Below, piece after piece: positions 16,763 through 24,725 of a DNA stretch of 36,383 nucleotides. A program made the translations under genes and the position numbers. The stretch lies in the NCBI GenBank assembly GCA_001513425.1, contig LFTR01000075.1, positions 1 to 36,383 of the forward strand, given 5' to 3'. Position 1 is the first letter of the stretch. Each line of letters begins with the position of its first letter. The notes under the pieces are model-generated. The model searched no databases, was not told the origin of the DNA, and saw nothing but the letters and a program-made list of their open reading frames with translations. This DNA comes from Clostridiales bacterium DTU024 (lineage in GTDB: Bacteria > Bacillota > Clostridia > Christensenellales > Aristaeellaceae).

Positions 16763-17370
16763 GCCCTCTCCTTTTCGCGCAGAATACGGCGCGCCACCTT
16801 TTCCGCCGCACGGGGCAGCAGAAGCCATTCCGCTTTTTCCATTACGCGGCGCTGCAGCGTTTCGGGTGTATCCTTTTTGTGCACCCTGACCGCCTTTTGC
16901 ATGAGGATGGGGCCCGCATCCACATCCCCCGTCACATAATGCACGCTGGCGCCCGTCAGTTTGACGCCGCGCGCGAGCGCCATTTCGTGCACCTTGACAC
17001 CGTAGCATCCCGCCCCGCAAAACGCGGGGATCAAGGATGGATGCACGTTCAGGATACGCCTGTGCCATGATGCACAGAACTCAGGGCCCAAAATAGTAAG
17101 AAACCCCGCCAGAATGATCATGTCGATGCCGCCTTCCTTCAAGCTTCCAAGCAGCATCTCTTCAAACGCCTCCTGCCCCAGCGCTTTTCTGCTAAAAATC
17201 AAAGCGGGTACTTTTGCATCAATCGCGCGCTTGATCGCGTACGCCCCCTCGCGGTCGCTGATCACCAGCGCGATTGCGCCGCTTTGCAGAAGGCCTGCCC
17301 TTTGGGCATCAAGCAGCGCCTGCAAATTGGTACCGCCGCCGGAAACCAGAACCGCGATACGCGTTTTCAC
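16759..17370 (-). CDS. purN: phosphoribosylglycinamide formyltransferase (GART)
   Basis: A 203-residue folate-dependent GAR transformylase, third step of the pathway. The N-terminus IAVLVSGGGTNLQALLDA carries the phosphate-binding GGGTN loop. ILNVHPSLIPAF near residue 110 holds the catalytic Asn-His pair (N-x-H), and GASVHYVTGDVDAGPI near residue 140 holds the catalytic Asp. The start codon is GTG at 17370; it overlaps the purM stop codon as GTGA, and the purN stop overlaps the next gene's ATG, so the central operon genes form a chain of 4-base overlaps. Length is typical (about 190-215). Confidence 0.95.
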   Translation of the reverse strand: MKTRIAVLVSGGGTNLQALLDAQRAGLLQSGAIALVISDREGAYAIKRAIDAKVPALIFSRKALGQEAFEEMLLGSLKEGGIDMIILAGFLTILGPEFCASWHRRILNVHPSLIPAFCGAGCYGVKVHEMALARGVKLTGASVHYVTGDVDAGPILMQKAVRVHKKDTPETLQRRVMEKAEWLLLPRAAEKVARRILREKERA

Positions 17371-18401
17371 AGATGTACGCTCTTCTCTCCCCGCCGGACA
17401 TCGCCCATCACAAACGCGTGTTGCCCCGCGTATTCGAGGGTCTCAACGGCCTTGTCGGCGTCTTCCTTTCCCAGGACCAAACACATGCCCACGCCCATAT
17501 TGAAGGTAGAAAACATCTCCCCTTGGTCCATGCCGCCCGTGCGCTCAAGCAGCGTGAAAATGTTAGGTCGTGCCCATGCCCCAAGGTCGATGTGCGCCGA
17601 GCAGTTTTCCGGCAGCGCGCGCGGAATATTCTCATAAAAACCGCCGCCTGTGATATGTGCGATGGATTTCACTTTGACTTTTGCCAGCAGATCCAGCACG
17701 GGACGGACATATATACGCGTCGGCATAAGCAGCGTTTCTCCCAGTCCCTGTCCGCCCAGCTGCTCAAGCGGCGTATGGAGATCGGCGTGTTCCACATCCA
17801 GCACTTTGCGCACCAGGGAAAAGCCGTTGGAATGAAGACCGCTGGAAGGCAACCCTATCAGAACATCTCCTGCCTTCACGTTGTTCTTGTCCGGGATCTC
17901 CCCTTTATCCACCATCCCCACAGAGAACCCCGCAAGATCATACTCATTTTCATCATAAAACCCTGGCATTTCCGCGGTTTCGCCACCGATGAGCGCACAG
18001 CCTGCCTGCACGCAGCCCTCCGCTACACCGCTGACGATTTGGGCAACGCGCTCGGGCACATTTTTGCCCACCGCGATATAGTCCAGAAAGAAAAGCGGCT
18101 TTGCCCCCGCGCACAAAACATCGTTGACGCACATGGCGACGCAGTCGATGCCTACTGTATCATGCTTATCCATCAGGAATGCCAGCTTCAGCTTCGTACC
18201 CACCCCGTCCGTTCCGCTGACCAGCACCGGTTGTTTCATCCCCTTTAGGTCAGGTACGAAAAGTCCGCCGAAACCGCCTGCATCGCAATCGGCGCCCGGA
18301 ACAACGGTGCGGGCCATGGAGGATCGCATCAGTTCCACCGCGCGGTACCCGGCGTTGATGTCCACCCCGGCGTCCCTGTAATGCGTGCTTTCGCATTTCA
18401 T
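17367..18401 (-). CDS. purM: phosphoribosylformylglycinamidine cyclo-ligase (AIR synthetase)
   Basis: A 344-residue ATP-dependent cyclo-ligase turning FGAM into AIR, the fifth step. The N-terminus YRDAGVDINAGYRAVELM, then LVSGTDGVGTKLKLAF near residue 58, ALIGGETAEMPGFY near residue 135 and AHITGGGFYENIPRALP near residue 245 are the expected family motifs. Length is standard. The start overlaps the purF stop codon as ATGA and the stop overlaps purN, consistent with coupled translation within the operon. Nothing unusual was seen. Confidence 0.96.
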   Translation of the reverse strand: MKCESTHYRDAGVDINAGYRAVELMRSSMARTVVPGADCDAGGFGGLFVPDLKGMKQPVLVSGTDGVGTKLKLAFLMDKHDTVGIDCVAMCVNDVLCAGAKPLFFLDYIAVGKNVPERVAQIVSGVAEGCVQAGCALIGGETAEMPGFYDENEYDLAGFSVGMVDKGEIPDKNNVKAGDVLIGLPSSGLHSNGFSLVRKVLDVEHADLHTPLEQLGGQGLGETLLMPTRIYVRPVLDLLAKVKVKSIAHITGGGFYENIPRALPENCSAHIDLGAWARPNIFTLLERTGGMDQGEMFSTFNMGVGMCLVLGKEDADKAVETLEYAGQHAFVMGDVRRGEKSVHL

Positions 18402-19837
18402 ATGGTCTCTCCCGTGCGCATCGGCCGTCCCGCGATGCGCTCCAGTTCGGGCGCCTGCGGCACGTTGGTGGGATATCGACCGTCAAAGCAGGCGGCGCAC
18501 AGTCCGGGCCCCTTTTCCCCGGTAAGCGCTTTTAAGCCGTCAACGCTCAAATAGCCAAGAGAATCCGCGCCGATCTCGCGGGCGATCTCTTCCACCGTCA
18601 GCTTACAGGCAATGAGGTTTTCGCGCGATTTGATGTCGGTGCCGTAAAAACAAGGATTGAGGAAAGGCGGCGCGGTAACGCGCATGTGTACCCCGGTCGC
18701 CCCCGCTTCGCGCAGCAGCGCGACGATTTTGCGCGAGGTCGTGCCGCGCACAATGGAATCATCCACCAGAATGACACGCTTGCCCCGCACCGCACCGGCA
18801 ATGACATTCAGCTTGATGCGCACCCCGCGCTCGCGGCTCTCTTGATCGGGCGAAATAAAGGTGCGGGCAATATACTTGCTTTTGATGAATCCAAGGCCGT
18901 AAGGTATTTTTGATGCCCGCGCGAACCCTATCGCCGCGTCGATCCCGCTGTCCGGTACGCCGATAACCAGATCCGCTTGGGTGGGGTGTTCGTTTGCCAG
19001 GCGTTCCCCGGCACGCAAGCGGACATCATGCACACTCTGTCCATCCATAACGGAATCCGGACGCGCAAAGTAGATGTACTCAAACGCGCACAGTCTGGAC
19101 GGGCGATCCCCGGTGCAGTTTGACAAATAGGCGCGCATGACGCCGTTTTCAAACACCAGCATTTCTCCCGGCTTCAAGTCCCTGATGAATTCCGCGCCTA
19201 CCGCGTCCAGCGCGCAGGATTCGGACGCAACGATAAACGCCCCATCCTCGCGTTGGCCAAAGCACAAGGGCTTAAGCCCCAGAGGATCGCGCACGGCAAT
19301 CAGTTTTTCCGGGGTCATGATAACCATGGAGTAGCTGCCCCTAAGGCGGTTCATAGCGCCCAGCACCGCTTGCTCCAGAGAATCAGCGCGGAGGCGTTCA
19401 TGGGTCACGGCGGAAGCGATCACTTCCGCGTCCCCGGTCGAATGGAAAATGGAGCCCTGCGCTTCATACTCGCGCCTGAGCGCCATGTAGTTGACCAGAG
19501 CGCCGTTGTTCGCCAGCGCCATGCGCCCGTTCAGGTGATCCACCACTACCGGCTGCGCGTTGATAAGGCCGCGTTCCCGGTCGCTCCCGTAGCGCACATG
19601 CCCGATACACAGACTGCCTTCGCCCAGCATCGCCAGTGTCTCTTCCCTGACAACATCGCTGACCACGCCCGCTGCGGTAAAAAGGTTGAACGTGCGGCCG
19701 TCGCTGACCACCATGCCGCAGCTTTCCTGCCCGCGGTGCTGCAAGGCGTTCAGCGCGAAATAGGTATCCAACGCAACATCCTTATTGCTTTGGCGGCTGA
19801 TGCCGAAGATGCCGCACTCCTCATACAGTTTTGCCAT
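18398..19837 (-). CDS. purF: amidophosphoribosyltransferase
   Basis: A 479-residue glutamine-PRPP amidotransferase, the committed first step of purine synthesis and normally the point of AMP/GMP feedback inhibition. The mature N-terminal nucleophile should be Cys8 after removal of the propeptide MAKLYEE (then CGIFGI), as in Bacillus-type PurF. The glutaminase domain covers about residues 8-230. The PRPP-binding motif VILVDDSIVRGTT lies near residue 350. Cysteines in RLCAFEYIYFARPDS, LNPCFYGTD and the C-terminal GLCAACFDG fit the 4Fe-4S-cluster type of enzyme, which is oxygen sensitive and expected in an anaerobe. It lies eight bases after purC and overlaps purM. Confidence 0.96.
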   Translation of the reverse strand: MAKLYEECGIFGISRQSNKDVALDTYFALNALQHRGQESCGMVVSDGRTFNLFTAAGVVSDVVREETLAMLGEGSLCIGHVRYGSDRERGLINAQPVVVDHLNGRMALANNGALVNYMALRREYEAQGSIFHSTGDAEVIASAVTHERLRADSLEQAVLGAMNRLRGSYSMVIMTPEKLIAVRDPLGLKPLCFGQREDGAFIVASESCALDAVGAEFIRDLKPGEMLVFENGVMRAYLSNCTGDRPSRLCAFEYIYFARPDSVMDGQSVHDVRLRAGERLANEHPTQADLVIGVPDSGIDAAIGFARASKIPYGLGFIKSKYIARTFISPDQESRERGVRIKLNVIAGAVRGKRVILVDDSIVRGTTSRKIVALLREAGATGVHMRVTAPPFLNPCFYGTDIKSRENLIACKLTVEEIAREIGADSLGYLSVDGLKALTGEKGPGLCAACFDGRYPTNVPQAPELERIAGRPMRTGETI

Positions 19838-19844
19838 AGTTCCC

Positions 19845-20528
19845 TCAGCCCAAGATGCGGGCGGTCAGTTGGAGCGGCGGCAGATACGCGCTGCCCGTGT
19901 ATACGCGCATATTACCTGAGGAGATCTCGTCCATAAGGATGATCGCTCCCGCGCTCAGGCCAAATTCCAGCTTGATGTCGTACAATTCCAGTGCGCGCTC
20001 CTCTAAACTGTTGGCGATGATGCGCGTAATGTCTTTGGTCATTTGTTCGATCATGTCATACTGTTCCAAAGACATGATGTTGAGTTGCCTGAGCGCTTCG
20101 CGTGTGATCAGCGGGTCCTGGCGCCCGTCATCCTTCAGCGTCATTTCCACATAGTAATCAAGCTTCGCGTTTTCATCTATGTAACCACCGTAGCGGCGAA
20201 GGAAACTACCCACGGCGCGCAGGCGGCAGATGACTTCCAGCCCCTTGCCAAAGGGTTTCGCGGGAAGCACTGTCATGGTATTGTCACTCAAGTCGCAGGT
20301 AAGGTAGTGCGTTCTGATACCCTTGGAATGCAGAAGCTCAAAAAAGACGCAGCTCATGGCCAGATTCTGCCCTCCCATACCCTCGATGCTAAGACCAACC
20401 GTGTTGGCGCCGGGATCAAAAACCCCATTTTCGCCGGTCACGTCATCCTTGAATCTTAGCAGATAGTGACCGTCATCCATTTGATAGACGTCCTTGGTTT
20501 TCCCTTTGTAAAGCAGCGTTCCCGCCAT
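19845..20528 (-). CDS. purC: phosphoribosylaminoimidazole-succinocarboxamide synthase
   Basis: A 227-residue SAICAR synthetase joining aspartate to CAIR with ATP. The N-terminus LLYKGKTKDVYQMDDGHYLLRFKDDVTG carries the ATP-site YxGKTK segment. PLEVICRLRAVGSFLRR is represented here by LEVICRLRAVGSFLRRYG near residue 87, and LKLEFGL/LMDEISSGNMR near residue 180-210 is the Mg-ATP region (canonical DEISPDxxR). Here the motif reads DEISSGNMRVY, a slight variant seen in anaerobes. Length is typical. It lies two bases after purE. Confidence 0.94.
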   Translation of the reverse strand: MAGTLLYKGKTKDVYQMDDGHYLLRFKDDVTGENGVFDPGANTVGLSIEGMGGQNLAMSCVFFELLHSKGIRTHYLTCDLSDNTMTVLPAKPFGKGLEVICRLRAVGSFLRRYGGYIDENAKLDYYVEMTLKDDGRQDPLITREALRQLNIMSLEQYDMIEQMTKDITRIIANSLEERALELYDIKLEFGLSAGAIILMDEISSGNMRVYTGSAYLPPLQLTARILG

Positions 20529-20530
20529 AC

Positions 20531-21037
20531 CTATTCCTCCAAATGCGATGAATATCGCGCCGATATGAGCGCGTCTTTTTCCAGCGCCTCCCGCGCCATC
20601 CGGGTGCGGGCATCGTCCAGTTCTTTAGTCAAAGTCTCATCCTCAATGGCGAGCATCTGAAGGCACAACAGGGCGGCGTTTCGGCCGCCATTGACCGCCA
20701 CCGTCGCTACCGGCACGCCTGAGGGCATCTGCACGGTGGAAAGAAGGGCATCCAGTCCGCCGAATCCCTCGGACGCAACGGGCACCCCCACCACGGGAAG
20801 CGTCGTGTTGGCTGCCAAGGCGCCCGCCAAATGGGCTGCCATGCCGGCAACAGCGATCAGCGCGCCGAAACCATTTTTCCGCGCGCTCAAAGCAAAAGTG
20901 CGCGCCACGTCTGCCGTTCGGTGGGCTGACAGGACGCGCACCGTGTAGGGCGCTCCAAACTCTCTTAAGGTATCCATCGCTTTTTGGGCCACAGCCAGAT
21001 CGCTGTCGCTGCCCATAATGACCGCTATCGTCTTCAT
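20531..21037 (-). CDS. purE: N5-carboxyaminoimidazole ribonucleotide mutase (PurE, class I features)
   Basis: A 168-residue PurE, first gene of the operon. The N-terminus IAVIMGSDSDLAVAQ is diagnostic, and the SAHRT motif (near residue 40) plus AGMAAHLAG (near residue 70; canonical AGGAAHLPG) mark a class I enzyme, which converts N5-CAIR to CAIR. Class II enzymes instead carry SAHKT and use AIR and CO2 directly. The substrate of class I is normally made by PurK, yet no purK lies in this operon. The start is ATG 21037 with GGGAGG upstream. The ORF-track start at 21091 lies inside the 5' leader near the operator. Confidence 0.93.
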   Translation of the reverse strand: MKTIAVIMGSDSDLAVAQKAMDTLREFGAPYTVRVLSAHRTADVARTFALSARKNGFGALIAVAGMAAHLAGALAANTTLPVVGVPVASEGFGGLDALLSTVQMPSGVPVATVAVNGGRNAALLCLQMLAIEDETLTKELDDARTRMAREALEKDALISARYSSHLEE

Positions 21038-21068
21038 GCCGCCTCCCGCACCGCTTGTTGCGATAAAC

Positions 21069-21157
21069 AAAATACGAACTAATACTACCATGATACCAAT
21101 AATACGTCAATCCATTACGAATTATTATTTGTATCCAGGTTTTAATGTTCGTATTTT
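21069..21157 (-). promoter_or_regulatory. three PurBox-like elements around the pur promoter
   Basis: Compared with the Bacillus PurR box AWWWCCGAACWWT, I find AAATACGAACATT (12 of 13 matches, 21144-21156, minus orientation), AAATACGAACTAA (11 of 13, 21070-21082, plus orientation) and a weaker CATTACGAATTAT (9 of 13, 21113-21125, plus orientation). The outer two form a perfect 11-bp inverted repeat, AAAATACGAAC/GTTCGTATTTT. The upstream pair is inverted with an 18-base gap, close to known PurBox spacing, and the third box covers the predicted start site. A PurR-type repressor responding to PRPP is the expected regulator, but its gene is not in the window. Confidence 0.65.
21082..21110 (-). 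promoter_or_regulatory. promoter of the purECFMN...DL operon
   Basis: On the minus strand TTGACG, a 17-base spacer and TAGTAT give a sigma-A-type promoter; transcription should begin near 21075, about 38 bases before the purE start codon. PurBox-like elements lie upstream and across the start. Confidence 0.75.
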
Positions 21158-21251
21158 CTAGAGTGTGAACGCAAAGGCAAGTGACCGGCCGTCCCGTGAA
21201 CGCTCCTCATCGCTTCACCTGCGAGAGCGCTTTACAAAACATGACCGCGCG

Positions 21252-21289
21252 AAAAAAGCACGGGGCGAAGAGACTTGATCCCCGCCCCG
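21252..21289 (-). terminator. rho-independent terminator of the GH3-rpiB operon
   Basis: On the minus strand CGGGGCG and CGCCCCG pair around a 15-base loop, followed by TGC and a run of six T. It lies about 35 bases past the rpiB stop codon and before the pur promoter. Confidence 0.8.
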
Positions 21290-21323
21290 CCCGGAAAATG
21301 ACCCCATTTCACAGCTCTTCTAC

Positions 21324-21773
21324 TTATTCGATATTCTCGCCTTTTTCCAGACGCGCCATCTGCTCCACGCGACGCGCGTGGCGGCCGCCCTCAAAAGACG
21401 CCTCCAAAAAAGTCCTGGCTGTCATTCGGGCAAGCCCCATGCCCAATGTGCGCGCACCAAGAGCCAGCACGTTGGCGTTGTTGTGCTGACGCGCCATGAG
21501 GGCGGAAAATGGCTCCGCGCAAAGCGCGCAGCGCACACCCTGGACCTTGTTGGCGGCGATGCTCACGCCAATGCCGGTGCCGCAAATGACGATACCCAAT
21601 TCACACGTTCCTTTGGCCACTGCGCGAGCGACGCGAGCCGCAAAGACAGGATAATCGCTGCTGGTTTCTTCCGTCGCGCCATAGTCCGTGTATTCAAGGC
21701 CCATATCCCCAAGCAACGCAATGATTTCCCTTTTCATTTCTACCGCTGAATGGTCATTTCCAATTGCGATCAT
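21324..21773 (-). CDS. rpiB: ribose-5-phosphate isomerase B
   Basis: A 149-residue RpiB/LacAB-family sugar-phosphate isomerase interconverting ribose-5-phosphate and ribulose-5-phosphate, supplying PRPP precursors. The N-terminus MIAIGNDHSAVEMK carries the D-H pair. The catalytic Cys lies in ELGIVICGTGIGVSIAANK (about residue 66), and NVLALGARTLG near residue 100 is typical. It lies 19 bases downstream of the GH3 gene and shares its terminator. Its position directly upstream of the purine operon makes metabolic sense, although the two are separate transcripts. RpiB and related allose-6-phosphate isomerases cannot be told apart here. Confidence 0.9.
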   Translation of the reverse strand: MIAIGNDHSAVEMKREIIALLGDMGLEYTDYGATEETSSDYPVFAARVARAVAKGTCELGIVICGTGIGVSIAANKVQGVRCALCAEPFSALMARQHNNANVLALGARTLGMGLARMTARTFLEASFEGGRHARRVEQMARLEKGENIE

Positions 21774-21792
21774 CGTTATGTCCTCCGGTAAA

Positions 21793-23346
21793 TTATTCTT
21801 TTGGCAAATTCACAGGCAGGCGCCCGGTCGGGCACGTTATTTCCCCATTAAGCAGGCGCACCAGCGCATCAAGCACAGGTTGGGAGTAAGCGTATGCCGC
21901 AACCCCAATAGTTCCGGGAGCAAGCCGCGCCAAATCGTAGGGGTTGCGCAGCGCCACCCAAACAAGAGGCACACCCGCTTCTTCCAGCGCCCTTGCCGCA
22001 CGCAATTGACCGACATGCAAATGCCCGTTATAAGTGGCGATGATGACTGCCGTACTTTTCTGTGCCTTTGACACCATTTCCGCTATGTGTTCATCCTCCG
22101 GATCCATGCTCATGACGATTTCCTGCCCGCCAAAGTGCTGACGCATCGTTTTGCCAAAGCTGAGCCCCTCCGGCAATATGTCCGATGCCTGCGTGGTGGC
22201 CACGGGCCGGGTATAAATGAACAAAGGGGAATCGCCAGGCTCGGGTATGGGCGCTTCTTCCCCACCAAGCACGGTCAAAGACTGTTCAAACACGCGCTGC
22301 ATTTTGGCGCGATGGTCCGCGTTTCCCACGGATTCAAGCGAATCATGCGAAACGGGCAAATGATGTTTAAATGACAGTATTTTTTGCGCGGACGCTTCCA
22401 TTTCCTCAAGCAACGCGGGATCATCCTCCAAGAGACTCAGGATCCGCTGCGCCGCCTTGGTGCAAAGCGCAGCATCGTGGGAGGCAAAAACGATGTCCAC
22501 CCCCGCCTGCAGAGCGCGCACCATACCATTCACGGTGCCATAATGGTCAGCGATCGCGCCCATCATCATGCAATCGGACAGCACCAGCCCCTTAAAACCC
22601 AGCGTTTCTTTTAGCAGTCCCGTCATGATGCGCCGCGACATGGTGGCGGGGATATGTTCTTCCTCCAGCTGCGGAAACAGGATATGCGTGGACATGATGC
22701 CGGGAATGCCATTGTTGATGGCGATCTTGAACGGGGCCAGCTCCGTTTGGGACAACTCCTCCATAGACTTGTCCACAGTGGGCAAACCCAGGTGCGAATC
22801 CACCGCCGTGTCGCCATGTCCCGGGAAATGCTTGCCGCAGCAAAGCACGCCGCCATCCCTGAGGCCTTTGAACATCTGTACGCCAAATTGCCCGACGCTT
22901 GAGGGCTCATCCCCATAGCTGCGCCCACCGATAACGGGATTGCGCGGGTTGGAATTAACATCAAGCACCGGGGCCAGATCGAAGTTGACGCCCATAGCGC
23001 CCAATTCTACGCCCGTTATTTTGCCCGCTTCATAGGCATTATGCGCATCTCCGGTCGCTGCCAGGGCCATTGCTCCAGGCACAGGCGTGGCGTCGTCCTT
23101 CAGCCGCGACACCATGCCGCCTTCCTGATCAATAAAAATGAAGGCAGGCTGACCGGTCGCTTCCTTGACCAGTGTTTGAATATCTTCACACAGTCTTTTG
23201 AGCTGCTCTTTAGCGGCTACGTTTCGTGAAAACAAGATGACATTGCCTATTTTGGTTTCCCGCACATGCGATCGAAAATCGTCCGGAATGCTGGTCCCCT
23301 CAAAACCCGAGGCAAAATGCTGCCCTATCATTCGCCTAATGTCCAT
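21793..23346 (-). CDS. glycoside hydrolase family 3, NagZ-like beta-N-acetylhexosaminidase
   Basis: A 517-residue GH3 enzyme without a signal peptide. The TIM-barrel half covers about residues 1-340. It shows FIDQEGGMVSRL near residue 80, the NagZ-type loop KHFPGHGDTAVDSH near residue 165 whose His-Asp pair acts as acid/base in this subgroup, and GLVLSDCMMMGA near residue 245 with the nucleophile Asp. The second half resembles the GH3 C-terminal domain of Bacillus NagZ. The likely job is removing GlcNAc from muropeptides in cell-wall recycling. The start is ATG 23346 with AAAGGAG; the first 13 codons of the ORF track precede that ribosome site. It is co-transcribed with rpiB. Confidence 0.88.
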   Translation of the reverse strand: MDIRRMIGQHFASGFEGTSIPDDFRSHVRETKIGNVILFSRNVAAKEQLKRLCEDIQTLVKEATGQPAFIFIDQEGGMVSRLKDDATPVPGAMALAATGDAHNAYEAGKITGVELGAMGVNFDLAPVLDVNSNPRNPVIGGRSYGDEPSSVGQFGVQMFKGLRDGGVLCCGKHFPGHGDTAVDSHLGLPTVDKSMEELSQTELAPFKIAINNGIPGIMSTHILFPQLEEEHIPATMSRRIMTGLLKETLGFKGLVLSDCMMMGAIADHYGTVNGMVRALQAGVDIVFASHDAALCTKAAQRILSLLEDDPALLEEMEASAQKILSFKHHLPVSHDSLESVGNADHRAKMQRVFEQSLTVLGGEEAPIPEPGDSPLFIYTRPVATTQASDILPEGLSFGKTMRQHFGGQEIVMSMDPEDEHIAEMVSKAQKSTAVIIATYNGHLHVGQLRAARALEEAGVPLVWVALRNPYDLARLAPGTIGVAAYAYSQPVLDALVRLLNGEITCPTGRLPVNLPKE

Positions 23347-23375
23347 GTCGATCTCCTTTTCGAAGTTCTTTATGT

Positions 23376-23384
23376 ATTGTACCA
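23376..23384 (-). promoter_or_regulatory. extended -10 promoter of the GH3-rpiB operon
   Basis: On the minus strand TGGTACAAT is an extended -10 element (TGn followed by TACAAT) about 30 bases before the GH3 start codon. No good -35 box sits upstream, as expected for this promoter class. Confidence 0.5.
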
Positions 23385-23419
23385 TGCCCGGCCCGCCAAA
23401 GAAAACCCAAATTCCACGC

Positions 23420-23448
23420 TTGACAATATGATATCATATTGATATTAT
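23420..23448 (+). promoter_or_regulatory. strong promoter of the SPFH/ribbon-helix-helix operon
   Basis: A perfect -35 box TTGACA, a 17-base spacer and TATTAT lie 29 bases before the GTG start of the SPFH gene. The spacer is filled by a perfect palindrome listed separately. Confidence 0.8.
23424..23441 (+). promoter_or_regulatory. 18-bp palindromic operator candidate in the promoter spacer
   Basis: CAATATGATATCATATTG is a perfect 18-bp palindrome lying almost exactly between the -35 and -10 boxes; a protein bound there should block RNA polymerase. A further ATATTATAT stretch overlaps the -10 box. The ribbon-helix-helix protein made by the second gene of the operon is the nearest candidate binder, but a GntR-type regulator encoded elsewhere is equally possible. 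Confidence 0.65.
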
Positions 23449-23476
23449 ATAGACATCAAATTAGGAGGACGCGAAT

Positions 23477-24499
23477 GTGCAGGAAAAAAGTCTCAACGCC
23501 AGAAGCGGCATGCCGGTGCTGTTTATTACACTTGCCGCATACCTTGCTGCCATTGGTCTGATCGTCTTGGGCGGTATCAGGCTGGATGGCGGATTGCCCG
23601 GCGGCGGGCTGCTGTTGGCTGTCGGTATGGTCTGGGTGATGATCGGATGGGTCCCTCTTCCGGGCCTCAAGATAATAAAGCCCCAGGAATCGCTTGTGCT
23701 AACGCTTTTTGGCAAGTATTCGGGAACCCTGCGCACGGAAGGCTTCTTTTTCGTTCATCCCTTCAGTGTCGCGGTTAACCCGGCGGCAAAAACCCGTTTA
23801 GGCCAGAGCCATGATGTGGACGACAGCAAAGGGCGCAAGCTGACGATCTCCTCGGAAAATACCAATGCTCAAATGGAAATGAGCAGCAAGAAAATCAGTC
23901 TGAAGATCATGACGCTCAACAATTCCAAACAAAAAGTGAACGATGTTTTGGGCAACCCCATTGAAATCGGAGTGGCGGTCATGTGGCGGGTGGTGGATAC
24001 GGCGAAGGCTGTCTTTACGGTGGACAACTTTAAGGAGTATCTCTCACTGCAATGCGACTCCGCGGTGCGCAACATCGTACGCAGCTACCCCTATGATGTG
24101 GCGCCCAATGTCGATACTACGGGAGACGGCCAGCCGGACGAAGGAAGCCTGCGCGGCTCCAGCGAAATCGTCGCCGAACGTATCCGCCACGAGATCCAAA
24201 GCCGCGTGGACGCGGCAGGCCTTGCGATCATTGATGCGCGCATCACTTTCCTTGCCTATGCCCCTGAGATCGCCCAAGCCATGCTGCAGCGCCAGCAGGC
24301 GAGCGCGGTGGTGGACGCACGCAAGATGATCGTCGACGGCGCGGTCGGCATGGTGGAAATGGCGCTGGAGAAATTGAGCGCCAACAACATCGTCCAGCTC
24401 GATGACGAACGCAAAGCCGCCATGGTTTCCAATCTATTGGTCGTACTGTGCGGCAGCAAGGATGTTCAGCCCGTTGTGAACTCCGGTTCGCTCTACTAA
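23477..24499 (+). CDS. SPFH-domain membrane protein (stomatin/prohibitin/flotillin superfamily)
   Basis: A 340-residue membrane-anchored SPFH protein. Two hydrophobic spans at about residues 12-30 and 36-60 form a hairpin anchor. The SPFH domain follows ([21 protein letters not shown] near residue 75, [27 protein letters not shown] near 160, IVRSYPYD near 195). A helical tail carries the [31 protein letters not shown] segment near residue 270. Such proteins assemble oligomers in membrane microdomains. The start is GTG 23477 behind AGGAGG; an ATG two bases earlier is in another frame and would stop early. A palindromic operator lies in the promoter, and an Arc-like gene follows three bases after the stop. 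Function in these clostridial operons is not established. Confidence 0.85.
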   Translation: MQEKSLNARSGMPVLFITLAAYLAAIGLIVLGGIRLDGGLPGGGLLLAVGMVWVMIGWVPLPGLKIIKPQESLVLTLFGKYSGTLRTEGFFFVHPFSVAVNPAAKTRLGQSHDVDDSKGRKLTISSENTNAQMEMSSKKISLKIMTLNNSKQKVNDVLGNPIEIGVAVMWRVVDTAKAVFTVDNFKEYLSLQCDSAVRNIVRSYPYDVAPNVDTTGDGQPDEGSLRGSSEIVAERIRHEIQSRVDAAGLAIIDARITFLAYAPEIAQAMLQRQQASAVVDARKMIVDGAVGMVEMALEKLSANNIVQLDDERKAAMVSNLLVVLCGSKDVQPVVNSGSLY

Positions 24500-24502
24500 G
24501 AA

Positions 24503-24703
24503 ATGGCGAATGAAAAAAAACAAGTGCCGCTGCGGCTCTCACCCGAATTGTGCAAGCAGCTTGCCGCCTGGGCGTCGGATGACTTCCGCTCCCTCAATGG
24601 TCAGATAGAATATCTTTTGACCCAGTGCGTGCAGCAGCGAAAAAAGACCGGAAAGTATGTACCCGGTCCTCCGGATGAGGGCATCGATTTGGATATTGAG
24701 TGA
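24503..24703 (+). CDS. Arc-family ribbon-helix-helix DNA-binding protein (66 aa)
   Basis: A 66-residue protein with the ribbon-helix-helix layout: a beta strand [11 protein letters not shown] (residues 6-16), helix A around [11 protein letters not shown] and helix B in [20 protein letters not shown], as in Arc/MetJ repressors and antitoxins. Such proteins bind palindromic DNA as dimers of dimers. The polar tail ends [13 protein letters not shown]. The ATG lies three bases after the SPFH stop codon with no evident ribosome site, so translation should be coupled. A terminator follows. No toxin gene is adjacent, which argues against an antitoxin role. Autoregulation through the palindrome at 23424 is an inference. 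Confidence 0.8.
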   Translation: MANEKKQVPLRLSPELCKQLAAWASDDFRSLNGQIEYLLTQCVQQRKKTGKYVPGPPDEGIDLDIE

Positions 24704-24725
24704 ATACTTCTGACGCCTCCCCTTC

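Noticed and set aside
16763-17068. N-terminal extension of the IMP cyclohydrolase frame to 341 residues
   Set aside because: It would run through purN in another frame; the ATG at 16762 has a ribosome site and a 4-base overlap with the purN stop.
17274-18248. 324-aa plus-strand open reading frame
   Set aside because: Antisense to purM and purN, both of which have clear family motifs.
21123-21180. possible purine riboswitch in the pur leader
   Set aside because: The predicted leader is only about 38 bases and lacks the conserved junction sequences of purine riboswitches; control by PurBoxes is the better explanation.
24503-24703. antitoxin of a type II toxin-antitoxin pair
   Set aside because: The ribbon-helix-helix fold would fit, but neither neighbour is a toxin-like small protein; the partner is an SPFH membrane protein and a terminator follows.
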